DNA of 64,000 nt. It comes from Xylocopa sonorina (lineage: Eukaryota; Arthropoda; Insecta; Hymenoptera; Apidae). The notes under the pieces were generated by a model. The model ran no database searches and had not been told where the DNA came from. It was given only the letters and a program-made list of their open reading frames with translations. The stretch's first letter is position 1, and the number at the start of each line of letters is the position of its first letter. Position numbers and translations under genes: made by a program. Location: contig NW_027490245.1 in the NCBI RefSeq assembly GCF_050948175.1, positions 372,001 to 436,000 on the forward strand. Direction: 5' to 3'. Of the stretch, positions 1-13,700 are shown piece by piece.

Positions 1-1161
1 AAGCGGCGTCTGGGCTGGTGCGAAGGCAGGTCGCTGGTATACGAGGACTCTCGGAACGCCCTCCAAATATTCACGCACAAGTGATCGTGTGAAATTCTTC
101 CTACTTGCACGTCGCGTCCTTCGCAAACCGGAAGCACGCTTCATTCACCAGGTTTTTCTGTACTTTCGACTAAGATAAGTAGGATAGGCGGCGGTCTCAA
201 CGTCACAAAGCCGATTTCTATACTTCTTCAATTTGATGAAGAGCAACCCCAGTTGTATGGAAGAACCCGTGGAAGAATTCGTAGTTAAATGTAATGTTAA
301 AAGTAGAACTAGTATTGTAAACACTTGATAAAATTAATGGATGCGGAAATAGTAGACTTGGTAATAGAAATTGTACTTGGATATAGTAAAAGTAAAAATA
401 AAATATATTCTAGGTTTAAAGTATACAAAAACTGCATTTATTCTAAGACTAAGTCTAAGTTAAAATGGAAATAGAGATACGATGCCTGAACCCCACATTG
501 AAGTGGCTAACGATCTAGAACTAGAGGTTTCGACTCCTCGGTAGGAGATCTCGAGTCAGAGTGTGTGCTCTGGAGATGCGTCTCTGACCTCCTCGGTTCG
601 CGGGGCGCTACGGTCGCGGAGGCTCGTGGTAGGGAGATCGCGGTCCCGCGTGTGGGGGACTCGCGTCTCGAGGCGGAGAGCGCGTGGTCCAGCGAGTGGG
701 GACTCGCGGCTCGTGGTGGGGCTAGCGGCGTATGCCTCTGGCCGGAAGCATCTTACTTAGTGTAACTTAGATCTAGGAATTCTTATATACGCGTCATGAT
801 ATGGTATGTATATCCTAGCTTAGAAGTAATATATAGGTTCTAGCAGATCCTGTTCCCGGAATTGGAAAAGGCCCCATTCAGGTGATGGGCGGCGGCTACG
901 TCTTCCTGCAGGACGGAATCCTCGGTGCGAGGGAGATAGGGCTGTCCGTTCTTGGTGCGGGCGAGACAGGTATACTCGGTGGTGCGAGTGATACACTGGT
1001 GCCCGGTACGAGTGAGACAGGTATACTCGGCGGGGCGAGTGAGGCAGCGGAACTCGGTGTGAGTGAGCGCGTGCAGGTATGCGCGCGCGAACATTTCCAG
1101 TTGCTGGTTCTGCAGGCGAGTTTGGTTGGTTGCATGCGTCCGGGGGTTGATGCTGGGGGGT
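1..1161. other. Non-satellite left flank, unrecognised (possible transposon fragment)
   Basis: This stretch shows no 174-bp periodicity. Its composition changes abruptly: mixed to about 240, AT-rich at about 280-480, strongly GC- and CpG-rich at about 540-760, then a degenerate minisatellite at about 915-1075. Short open frames in the GC-rich part have biased, low-complexity translations and no domain I recognise, so I do not call a gene. The switch into satellite at about 1162 is sharp and the first monomer is not decayed, unlike the other array edges. This fits a mobile element or rearrangement junction cutting into the array. Identity is unknown. Confidence 0.5.
915..1075. repeat. Degenerate minisatellite, roughly 24-30 bp unit
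   Basis: Imperfect tandem units share a core resembling 'gagacaggtatactcgg' followed by 'gtgcgagt'. The core occurs near 967 and again near 1016, with weaker copies between and after them. The unit length drifts between about 24 and 30 bp. Such minisatellites are common inside LTR or untranslated regions of retroelements, but no element ends are visible here. Confidence 0.5.
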
Positions 1162-1346
1162 GCGAGGATCTTCCTTTCTAGGAAATTACGTTTCCAGATA
1201 TCTCTGTATCGAAGCTATAGAGTTCTAATGCTTCTTAAAACGCGATATCGCATCTCATTTCTATGTTTCATGATAAGATATAATATTCAATGCGAAGTGT
1301 TATGTACTCCTCATATTCACTTCAAATGAATGTAAATGCGACACTT

Positions 1347-2650
1347 CCTTGATAGGAAAAAAGCGTTTGCAGATGTCTATGTATCGTGGCAATAGATTTC
1401 TAATGCTTCTTAAAACGCGATATCGCATCTCATTTCTATGTTTCATGATAAGATATAATATCCATTGCGAAGTGTCATGTATATCTCGTATTCAGTTCAA
1501 AAGAATGTAAATGCGACACTTCCATGCTAGGAAATAGCGATTACAGAAGCCTACGTATCGTAGCAATCGAGTTCTAATGCTTCTCAACACGCTATATCGC
1601 ATCATTTCTATGTTTCATGGTAAGATACAATATTCATTGCGAAGTGTCATGTATACCTCGTATTCACTTCAATAGTATGTAAATGCGGCACTTCCTTGCT
1701 AGGAAATAGCGTTTGCAGATGTCTACGTATCGTATCAATAGAGTTCTAACGCTTCTTAAGACGCGATATGGCATCTCATTTCTATGTTTCATAACAACAT
1801 ATAATATTCATTGCAAATTGTCATGTATACGAAGTATTCACTTCAAATGAATATAAATGCGACACTTCCCTGCTAGGAAATAGCGTTTGCTGATGTCTAC
1901 GTATCCAAGCAATAGATTTCTGATGCTTCTTAAAACGCGATATCGCATCTCACTTCTATGTTTCATGATTACATATATTATTCATTGCGAAGTGGACTTA
2001 TACCTCGTATTCACTTCAAATGAATGTAAATGCGACACTTCCTTGATAGGAAAAAAGCGTGTGCTGATGTCTACGTATCGAGGCAATAGAGTTCTAATGC
2101 TTCTTAAAACGCGATATCGCATCTCATTTCTATGTTTCATGATAAGATATAATATCCATTGCGAAGTGTCATGTATATCCCGTATTCACTTCAAAAGAAT
2201 GTAAATGCGACACTTCCATGCTAGGAAATAGCGATTGCAGAAGCCTACGTATCGTAGCAATCGAGTTCTAATGCTTCTCAACACGCTATATCGCATCATT
2301 CCTATGTTTCATGGTAAGATACAATATTCATTGCGAAGTGTCATGTATACCTCGTATTCACTTCAATAGTATGTAAATGCGGCACTTCCTTGCTAGGAAA
2401 TAGCGTTTGCAGATGTCTACGTATCGTATCAATAGAGTTCTAACGCTTCTTAAGACGCGATATGGCATCTCATTTCTATGTTTCATAACAACATATAATA
2501 TTCATTGCAAATTGTCATGTATACGAAGTATTCACTTCAAATGAATATAAATGCGACACTTCCCTGCTAGGAAATAGCGTTTGCTGATGTCTACGTATCC
2601 AAGCAATAGATTTCTGATGCTTCTTAAAACGCGATATCGCATCTCACTCC
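1347..2650 (+). repeat. 4-monomer higher-order repeat, two copies
   Basis: A block of four monomers (offset 694 bp, two short of 4 x 174) is repeated in tandem. The diagnostic variant 'ccttgataggaaaaaagcg' occurs at 1347 and 2041. The variant monomer with 'gcagaagcctacgtatcg' near 1535 and its shortened 'cgcatcatt' recurs about 700 bp later. The two copies differ by scattered substitutions. Confidence 0.85.
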
Positions 2651-2956
2651 TATATTTCATGATAAGATATAATATTCATTGCGAAGCGTCAGGTATACCT
2701 CGTATTCGCTTCAAACGAATGTAAATGCGAAACATCCGTGCTAGGATATAGCGTTTACAGATGTCTACGTATCGTAGCGGTAGAGTTCTAATGCTCCTTA
2801 AAACGCGAAATCGCATCTCACTTCTATGTTTCATGATAAGATATAATATTCATTGCGAAGTGTCATGTATACCTCGATTTCATTTCACAAGAATGTAAAT
2901 GCGACACATCCTTGCAAGGAAATATTGTTTGCAGATGTCTACGTATCGTAGCAATA

Positions 2957-5900
2957 CAGTTCAAATGCTTCTTAAAACGAGAAGTCGTATTTCATTTCTA
3001 TGTTTCGTAATAAGATATAATATTCATTGTCGAATGTTATGTATACCTCGAGTTCACTTCAAACGAATGTAAATGCGACACTTCCATGCTAGGAAATAGC
3101 GTTTGCAGATGTCTACGTATCGTAGCGATAGAGTTCTAATGCTTCTTATAACGCGAAATCGCATCTCACTTCTATGTTTCTTGATAAGATATAATATTCA
3201 TTGCGAAGTGTCATGTATACCTCGTACTCACATCACAAGAATGTAAAACCGGCACTACTTTCCTAGGAAGTAACGCTTGCAGATGTCTACGTATCGAAGC
3301 AATAGCGTTCTAATGCTTCTCAAAACGCGATATCGCAACTCATTCCTATGTTTCATGATAAGATATAATATTCATTGCGAAGTGTCATGTACATCTCGAT
3401 TTCACTTCAAAAGAATGTAAATGCGAAACTTCCATGCTAGGAAATAGCGTTTGCAGATGTCCACGTATCGTAGCGATAGAGTTCTAATGCTTCTTATAAC
3501 GCGATATCGCAACTCATTCCTATGTTTCATGGTAAGATATAATATTCATTGCGAAGTGTCATGTACATCTGGTTTTCACTTCAAAAGAATGTAAATGCGA
3601 AACTTCCATGCTAGGAAATAGAGTTTGCAGATGTCTACGTATCGTAGCAATAGAGTTCTAACGCTTCTTAGAACGCGATATCGCATCTCACTCCTATGTT
3701 TCATGATAAGATATAATATTCGTTGCGAATTGTCATGTATACCTCGATTTCACTTCACAAGAATGTAATTGCGACACTTCCATGCTAGGAAATAGCGTTT
3801 GCAGATGTCTACGTATAGTAGCAATAGAGTTCTAGAGCTTCGTAAAACGCGATATTGCATCTCACATCTATGTTTCATGATAAGATATAATATTCATTGC
3901 GAAGCGTCATGTATACCTCGTATTCACTTCAAAAGAATGTAAATGCGAAACTTCCATGCTAGGAAATAGCGATTGCAGATGACTACGTATCGCAGCAATA
4001 GAGTTCTAATGCTTCTTAAAACGCCATATCGCATCTCACTTCTATGTTTCATGATAAGATATAATATTCATTGCGAGGTGTCATGTATACCTCGTGTTCA
4101 CTTCAAACGAATGTAAATGCGACACTTCCATGCTAGGAAATAGCGTTTGCAGATGTCTACGTATCGTAGTAATAGATTTCTAGTGCTTCTTAAAACGCGA
4201 TATCGCATCTCACATCTATGTTTCATGATGAGATATAATATTCATTGCGAAGCGTCATGTATACCTCGTATTCACTTCAAAAGAATGTAAATGCGAAACT
4301 TCCATGCTAGGAAATAGCGTTTACAGATGTCTACGCATCGTAGGAATAGAGTTCTAATGCTTCTCAAAACGCGATATCGCAACTCATTCCTATGTTTCAT
4401 GATAAGATATAATATTCATTGCGAAGTGTCATGTAAATCCCGTATTCACTTCAAAAGAATGTAAATGCGAAACTTCCATGCTAGGTAATAGCGTTTGCAG
4501 ATGTCAACGTATCGTAGCAATTGAGGTCTAATGCTTCTTAAAACGCCATATCGCATTTCACTTCTATGTTTCATGATAAGATATAATATTCATTGCGAAG
4601 TGTCATGTATACCTCGAGTTCACTTCAAACGAATGTAAATGCGACACTTCCATGCTAGGAAATAGCGTTTGCAGATGTCTACGTATCGTAGTAATAGATT
4701 TCTAGTGCTTCTTAAAATGCGATATCGCATCTCATTTGTATGTTTCATGATAAGATATAATATTCATTGCGAAGCGTCATGTATACCTCGTATTCACTTC
4801 AAAAGAATGTAAATGCGAAACTTCCATGCCAGGAAATAGCGTTTGCAGATGTCTACGTATCGTAGCGATAGAGTTCTAATGCTTCTTAAAACGCGAAATC
4901 GCATCTCACTTCTTTGTTTCACGATAAGATATAATATTCATTGCGAAGTGTCATGTATACCTCGTACTCGCACCACAAGAATGTAAAAGCGGCACTTCCT
5001 TCCTAAGAAGTAGCGTTTGCAGATGTCTACGTATCGAAGCAATAGAGTTCTAGTGCTTCTTAAAACGCGATATCGCATCTCACATCTGTGTTTCATGATA
5101 AGATATAATATTCATTGCGAAGCGTCATGTATACCTCGTATTCACTTCAAAATAATGTAAATGCGAAACTTCCGTGCTGGGAAATAGCGTTTGCAGATGT
5201 CTACGTACCGTAGCGATAGAGCTCTAATGCTTCTTAAAACGCCGTATCGCATCTCACTTCTATGTTTCATGATAAGATATAATATTCATTGCGAAGTGTC
5301 ATGTATACTTCGATTTCACTTCACAAGAATGTAAATGCGACACTTCCATGCTAGGAAATAGCGTTTGCAGATGTCTACGTATCGTAGCAATAGAGCTCTA
5401 GTGCTTCTTAAAACGCGATATCGCATCCCACATCTGTGTTTCATGATAAGATATAATATTCATTGCGAAGCGTCATGTATACCTCGTATTCACTTCAAAA
5501 GAATGTAAATGCGAAACTTCCATGCTAGGAAATAGCGTTTGCAGATGTCTACGTATCGTAGCGATAGAGTTCTAATGCTTCCTATAACGCGATATCGCAA
5601 CTCATTCCTATGTTTCATGGTAAGATATAATATTCATTGCGAAGTGTCATGTACATCTCGTTTTCACTTCAAAAGAATGTAAATGCGAAACTTCCATGCT
5701 AGGAAATAGCGTTTGCAGATGTCTACGTATCGTAGCAATAGAGTTCTAATGCTTCTTAGAACGCGATATCGCATCTCACTCCTATGTTTCATGATAAGAT
5801 ATAATACTCGTTGCGAATTGACATGTATACCTCGATTTCACTTCACAAGAATGTAATTGCGACACTTCCATGCTAGGAAATAGCGTTTGCAGATGTCTAC

Positions 5901-8900
5901 GTATCGTAGCAATAGGGTTCTAGAGCTTTGTAAAACGCGATATCGCATCTCACATCTATGTTTCATGATAAGATATAATATTCATTGCGAAGCGTCATGT
6001 ATGCCTCGTATTCACTTCAAGAGAATGTAAATGCGAAACTTCGAATGCTAGGAAATAGCGCTTGCAGATGTCTACGTGTCGTAGCAATACAGTTCAAATG
6101 CTTCTTAAAACGAGAAGTCGTATTCCATTTCTATGTTTCGTAATAAGATATAATATTCATTGTCGAATGTTATGTATACCTCGAGTTCACTTCAAACGAA
6201 TGTAAATGCGACACTTCCATGCTAGGAAATAGCGTTTGCAGATGTCTACGTATCGTAGCGATAGAGTTCTAATGCTTCTTATAACGCGAAATCGCATCTC
6301 ACTTCTATGTTTCTTGATAAGATATAATATTCATTGCGAAGTGTCATGTATACCTCGTACTCACATCACAAGAATGTAAAACCGGCACTACTTTCCTAGG
6401 AAGTAACGCTTGCAGATGTCTACGTATCGAAGCAATAGCGTTCTAATGCTTCTCAAAACGCGATATCGCAACTCATTCCTATGTTTCATGATAAGATATA
6501 ATATTCATTGCGAAGTGTCATGTACATCTCGATTTCACTTCAAAAGAATGTAAATGCGAAACTTCCATGCTAGGAAATAGCGTTTGCAGATGTCCACGTA
6601 TCGTAGCGATAGAGTTCTAATGCTTCTTATAACGCGATATCGCAACTCATTCCTATGTTTCATGGTAAGATATAATATTCATTGCGAAGTGTCATGTACA
6701 TCTGGTTTTCACTTCAAAAGAATGTAAATGCGAAACTTCCATGCTAGGAAATAGAGTTTGCAGATGTCTACTTATCGTAGCAATGGAGTTCTAACGCTTC
6801 TTAGAACGCGATATCGCATCTCACTCCTATGTTTCATGATAAGATATAATATTCGTTGCGAATTGTCATGTATACCTCGATTTCACTTCACAAGAATGTA
6901 ATTGCGACACTTCCATGCTAGGAAATAGCGTTTGCAGATGTCTACGTATCGTAGCAATAGAGTTCTAGAGCTTCGTAAAACGCGATATTGCATCTCACAT
7001 CTATGTTTCATGATAAGATATAATATTCATTGCGAAGCGTCATGTATACCTCGTATTCACTTCAAAAGAATGTAAATGCGAAACTTCCATGCTAGGAAAT
7101 AGCGATTGCAGATGACTACGTATCGTAGCAATAGAGTTCTAATGCTTCTTAAAACGCCATATCGCATCTCACTTCTATGTTTCATGATAAGATATAATAT
7201 TCATTGCGAGGTGTCATGTATACCTCGTGTTCACTTCAAACGAATGTAAATGCGACACTTCCATGCTAGGAAATAGCGTTTGCAGATGTCTACGTATCGT
7301 AGTAATAGATTTCTAGTGCTTCTTAAAACGCGATATCGCATCTCACATCTATGTTTCATGATGAGATATAATATTCATTGCGAAGCGTCATGTATACCTC
7401 GTATTCACTTCAAAAGAATGTAAATGCGAAACTTCCATGCTAGGAAATAGCGTTTACAGATGTCTACGCATCGTAGGAATAGAGTTCTAATGCTTCTCAA
7501 AACGCGATATCGCAACTCATTCCTATGTTTCATGATAAGATATAATATTCATTGCGAAGTGTCATGTAAATCCCGTATTCACTTCAAAAGAATGTAAATG
7601 CGAAACTTCCATGCTAGGTAATAGCGTTTGCAGATGTCAACGTATCGTAGCAATTGAGGTCTAATGCTTCTTAAAACGCCATATCGCATTTCACTTCTAT
7701 GTTTCATGATAAGATATAATATTCATTGCGAAGTGTCATGTATACCTCGAGTTCACTTCAAACGAATGTAAATGCGACACTTCCATGCTAGGAAATAGCG
7801 TTTGCAGATGTCTACGTATCGTAGTAATAGATTTCTAGTGCTTCTTAAAATGCGATATCGCATCTCATTTGTATGTTTCATGATAAGATATAATATTCAT
7901 TGCGAAGCGTCATGTATACCTCGTATTCACTTCAAAAGAATGTAAATGCGAAACTTCCATGCCAGGAAATAGCGTTTGCAGATGTCTACGTATCGTAGCG
8001 ATAGAGTTCTAATGCTTCTTAAAACGCGAAATCGCATCTCACTTCTTTGTTTCACGATAAGATATAATATTCATTGCGAAGTGTCATGTATACCTCGTAC
8101 TCGCACCACAAGAATGTAAAAGCGGCACTTCCTTCCTAAGAAGTAGCGTTTGCAGATGTCTACGTATCGAAGCAATAGAGTTCTAGTGCTTCTTAAAACG
8201 CGATATCGCATCTCACATCTGTGTTTCATGATAAGATATAATATTCATTGCGAAGCGTCATGTATACCTCGTATTCACTTCAAAATAATGTAAATGCGAA
8301 ACTTCCGTGCTGGGAAATAGCGTTTGCAGATGTCTACGTACCGTAGCGATAGAGCTCTAATGCTTCTTAAAACGCCGTATCGCAACTCACTTCTATGTTT
8401 CATGATAAGATATAATATTCATTGCGAAGTGTCATGTATACTTCGATTTCACTTCACAAGAATGTAAATGCGACACTTCCATGCTAGGAAATAGCGTTTG
8501 CAGATGTCTACGTATCGTAGCAATAGAGCTCTAGTGCTTCTTAAAACGCGATATCGCATCCCACATCTGTGTTTCATGATAAGATATAATATTCATTGCG
8601 AAGCGTCATGTATACCTCGTATTCACTTCAAAAGAATGTAAATGCGAAACTTCCATGCTAGGAAATAGCGTTTGCAGATGTCTACGTATCGTAGCGATAG
8701 AGTTCTAATGCTTCCTATAACGCGATATCGCAACTCATTCCTATGTTTCATGGTAAGATATAATATTCATTGCGAAGTGTCATGTACATCTCGTTTTCAC
8801 TTCAAAAGAATGTAAATGCGAAACTTCCATGCTAGGAAATAGCGTTTGCAGATGTCTACGTATCGTAGCAATAGAGTTCTAATGCTTCTTAGAACGCGAT

Positions 8901-9222
8901 ATCGCATCTCACTCCTATGTTTCATGATAAGATATAATATTCATTGCGAAGTGTCATGTATACTTCGATTTCACTTCACAAGAATGTAAATGCGACACTT
9001 CCATGCTAGGAAATAGCGTTTGCAGATGTCTACGTATCGTAGCAATAGGGTTCTAGAGCTTTGTAAAACGCGATATCGCATCTCACATCTATGTTTCATG
9101 ATAAGATATAATATTCATTGCGAAGCGTCATGTATGCCTCGTATTCACTTCAAAAGAATGTAAATGCGAAACTTCGAATGCTAGGAAATAGCGCTTGCAG
9201 ATGTCTACGTGTCGTAGCAATA
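2957..9222 (+). repeat. 18-monomer higher-order repeat (~3.13 kb), two tandem copies
   Basis: The diagnostic variant 'cagttcaaatgcttcttaaa' occurs at 2957 and 6090, an offset of 3133 bp, or 18 monomers. Many private variants recur at the same offset, for example 'gaaatagagtttgcag' near 3614 and 6747. The 1-bp excess comes from a monomer with 'aacttcgaatgctagg' (near 6039 and again near 9172), which sits at the end of each unit. Copies differ at only a few positions by eye. Confidence 0.92.
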
Positions 9223-9925
9223 GAGTTCTAATGCTTCTCAAAACGCGATATCGCAACTCATTCCTATGTTTCATGGTAAGATATAATATTCATTGCGAAG
9301 TGACATGTACATCTCGTTTTCACTTCAAAAGAATGTAAATGCGAAACTTCCATGCTAGGAAATAGCGTTTGCAGATGTCTACGTATCGTAGCAATAGAGT
9401 TCTGGTGCTTCTTAAAACGCGATATCGCATCTCACTTCTATGTTTCATGACAAGATATAATATTCATTGCGAAGCGTCATGTATGCCTCGTATTCACTTC
9501 AAAAGAATGTAAATGCGAAACTTCCATGCTAGGAAATAGCGATTGCAGATGTCTACGTATCGTAGCAATAGAGTTCTAATGCTTCTTAAAACGCCATATC
9601 GCATCCCACTTCTATGTTTTATGGTAAGATATAATATTCATTGCGAAGTGTCATGTATACCTCGTGTTCACTTCAAACGAATGTAAATGCGACACTTCCA
9701 TGCTAGGAAATAGCGTTTGCAGATGTCTACGTATCGTAGTAATAGATTTCTAGTGCTTCTTAAAACGCGATATCGCATCTCACATCTATGTTTCATGATG
9801 AGATGTAATATTCATAGCGAAGCGTCATGTATACCTCGTATTCACTTCAAAAGAATGTAAATGCGAAACTTCCATGCTAGGAAATAGCGTTTACAGATGT
9901 CTACGCATCGTAGCAATAGAGTTCT
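9223..9925 (+). repeat. Partial third copy of the 18-mer higher-order repeat
   Basis: Four monomers here resemble an internal portion of the 18-mer unit. The order 'gcgattgcagatg', 'ctcgtgttcacttcaaacg', 'tagtaatagatttctagtgc' and 'gcgtttacagatgtctacgc' matches about 3960-4340 of the first copy. The segment is more diverged from copies 1 and 2 than those are from each other, and it then runs into non-HOR monomers. Confidence 0.65.
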
Positions 9926-10739
9926 AGAGCTTCGTAAAACGCGATATCGCATCTCACATCTATGTTTCACGATAAGATATAATATTCATTGCGAAGCGTC
10001 ATGTATGCCTCGTATTCACTTCAAAATAATGTACATGCGAAACTTCCGTGCTGGGAAATAGCGTTTGTAGATGTCTACCTATCGTAGCGATAGAGTTCTA
10101 ATGCTTCTTATAACGCGAAATCGCATCTCACTTATATGTTTCTTGATAAGATATAATATTCATTGCGAAGTGTCATGTATACCTCGGTTTCTCTTCACAA
10201 GAATGTAAATGCGAAACTTCCATGCTGGGAAATTGCATTTGCAGATGTCTACGTATTGTAGCGATAGAGTTCTAATGCTTCTTAAAATGCGAAATCGCAT
10301 CTCACTTCTATGTTTCATGATAAGATATTATATTCATTGCGAAGCGTCATGTATACCTCGTATTCACTTCAAAAGAATGTAAATGCGACACTTCCACGCT
10401 AGGAAATAGCGTTTGCAGATGTCCACGTATCGTAGCAATAGAGTTCTAATGCTTCTTAAAACGCGATATCGCATCTCACTCCTATGTTTCATGATAAGAT
10501 ATAATATTCATTGCGAATTGTCATGTATACCTCGATTTCACTTCACAAGAATGTATATGCGACACTTCCTTGCAAGGAAATATTGTTTGCAGATGTCTAC
10601 GTATCGTAGCAATAGAGTTCTAATGCTTCTTAAAACGCGAAATCGCATCTCACATCTTTGTTTCATGATAAGATATAATATTCATTGCGAAGTGTCATGT
10701 ATACCTCGTACTCACACCACAAGAATGTAAAAGCGGCAC

Positions 10740-13700
10740 TTCCTTCCTAGGAAGTAGCGTTTGCAGATGTCTACGTATCGTAGCAATAGAGTTCTAATGC
10801 TTCATAAAACGCCATATCGCATCTCACTTCTATGTTTCATGATAAGATATAATATTCATTGCGAAGTGTCATGTATACTTCGTATTCACTTCAAAAGAAT
10901 GTAAATGGGACACTTCCATGCTAGGAAATAGCGTTTGCAGATGTCTACGTATCGTAGCAATGGAGTGCTAATGCTTCCTAAAACGCGATATCGCATCCCA
11001 CTTCTATGATTCATGATAAGATATAATATTGATTCCGATGTTTCATGTGTATCTCGTATTCACTTCAAAAGAATGTAAATGCGACACTTCCATGCTAGGA
11101 AATAGCGTTTGCAGATGTCTACGTATCGTAGCAATAGTGTTCTAATGCTTCTTAGTACGCGATATCGCATCTCACTTCTATGTTTCATGATAAAATATAA
11201 TATTCATTGCGAAGTGTCATGTATACCTCGATATCACTACACAAGAATGTAAATGCAACAATTCCTGGCAAGGAAATGTTGTTTGCAGATGTCTACGTGT
11301 CGTAGTAATAGAGCTCTAATGCTTCTTAAAACGAGATGTCGTATTTCATTTCTATGTTTCGTAGTAAGATATAATATTCATTGTCGAATGTTATGTATAC
11401 CTCGAGTTCACTTCTAAAGGATGTAAGTGCGACACTTCCTTGCTAGGAAATAACGTTTGCAGATGTCTACGCATCGTAGCAATAGAGTTCTAGTGCTTCT
11501 TAAATCACGATATAACATTTCACTTCTATGTTTCCAGATAAGGTACAATATTCATTGCGAAGTGTCATGTGTACCTCGTATTCACTGCAAGAGAATGTAA
11601 ATGAGGCACTTTCTTGCTAGGAAATATTGTTTGCAGATGTCTACGTATCGTAGCAATAGAGCTCTAATGCTTGTCAAAACGCGATATCGTATCTCATTCC
11701 TATGTTTCATGATAAGATATAACACTCATTGCGAAGTGTCATGTATATCTCGTATTCACTCCAAAAGAATGTAAAGGCGAAACATTCCATGCTAGGAAAT
11801 AGCGTTTGCAGATGTCTACGTATCGTAGCAAGTGTGTTCTAATGCTACTTAAATGGTGATATCGCATCTCTCTTCTGTGTTTCGTGATAAGATATAATAT
11901 TCATTGCGAATTGTCATGTATAACTCGTATTCACTTCAAAAGAATGTAAATGCGACACTTCCACGCTAGGATATAGCGTCTGCAGATGTCTACGCCTCGA
12001 TGCAATAGAGTTCTAATGCTTCTTATATCGCGATATCGCATCTCATTTCTATGTTTCGTGATAAGTTATAATATTCATTCCGAAGAGACATGTATACCTC
12101 GAATTCACTTCAAAAGAATGTAAATGCGACACTTCTATGCAAGGAAATAGCGTTTGCAGATATCTCCGCATCGAGGTCATAGATTTCTAATGCTTCTTAA
12201 AACGCGATATCGCATCTCTCTCCTATGTTTCATGATAAGATATAATAATCATTGCGAAGTGTCATGTATACCTCGTATACACTTCATAAGGATGTAAATG
12301 CGACTATTGCTTGCTTGGAAATAGCGTTTGCCGATGTCTACGTATCGTAGAAATAGAGTTCTAATGCTACTTAAATCGCGATATCGCATCTCACTTATAT
12401 GTTACGTGATAAGATATAATATTCATTGCGATGTCTCATGTATACCTCGGATTCACGTCAAAAGAATGTAAGTGCGACACTTCCATGCTAGGAAATAGCG
12501 TTTGCAGATGTCTCCGCATCGAGGCCATAGAGTTCTAATGCTTCTTACAACGCGATATCGCATCTCTCTTCACTGTTTCATGAGAAGATATAATATTCAT
12601 TGCGATGTGTCATGTATACCTCGTATTCACATCAGAAGAATGTAAATGCGACTATTGCTTGCTAGGAAATTGCGTTTGCAAATGTCTACGTATCGTAGCA
12701 ATATCGTTCTAATGCTACTTAATACGCGATATCGCATCTCACTTCTATGTTACGTGATAAGATATAATGTTCATTGCGAAGTGTCCTGTATACCTCGTAT
12801 TCACTTCAAAAGAATGTAATTGCGAATCTTCCTTGCTAGGAAATAGCGTTTGCAGATGTCTACGTATCGTAGCAATAGATTTCTAATGCTTCTCAAAACG
12901 CGAAATCGCATCTCATTTCTATGCTTCACGATAAGATATAATATTCATTGCGAAGTGTCATGTATACCTCGTATTCACATCAAAAGAATGTAAATGCGAC
13001 TATTGCTTGCTAGGAAATAGCGTTTGCAGATGTCTACCTATCGTAGTAATACCGTTCTAATGCTACTTAAATCGCGATATCGCATCTCATTTATATGTAT
13101 TGTGATAAGACACAATATTTATTGCGAAGTGTCATGTATACCTTGTATTCACTTCAAAAGAATGTTAGTGCGACACTTCCATGCTAGGAAATAGCGTTTG
13201 TAGATGTCTCCGCATCGAGGCCATAGAGTTCTAATGCTTCTTAAAACGCGAAATCCCATCTCTCTTCTATGTTTCATGATAAGATATAATATTCATTCCG
13301 AAGTGTCATGCATACCTCGTGTTCACTTCAAAAGAATGTAAATGCGACGTTTCCAATCTAGGAAATAACGATTGCAGATGTCTACGTATCGTAGCAAAAG
13401 AGTTCTAATTCTTCTTAAAACGAGATGTCGCATTTCATTTCTATGTTTCGTGGTAAGATATAATATTCATTGCGAATTGTTACGTATACCTCGTATTCAC
13501 TCCAAACGAATGTAAATGCGACACTTCCTTGCTAGGTAATAGCGTATTCAGATGTCTACGTATCGTAGCAATAGAGTTCTAATGCTACTTAAATCGCGAT
13601 ATCGCACCTCATTTATATGTTTCGTGATAAGATATAATATTCATTGCCAAGTGTCATGTATACCTCGTATTCACTTCAAAAGAATGTAAGTGCGACACCT

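Noticed and set aside
563..1181. Overlapping ORFs in the GC-rich left flank
   Set aside because: Frames overlap on both strands, have low-complexity Arg/Ser/Gly-rich translations, and follow from high GC and a minisatellite.
2386..2399. A CENP-B box within the monomer near TTCCT-TGCT-AGGAA
   Set aside because: The required TTCG....A..CGGG pattern is absent. Only a superficial resemblance exists.
10413..10730. 105-codon ORF, and similar 60-107-codon ORFs throughout the arrays (for example 1887-2204, 14382-14669, 24728-25042, 47142-47465)
   Set aside because: They lie in satellite, on either strand, with 58-residue periodicity explained by the monomer length. There is no domain, and they appear and vanish with point mutations.
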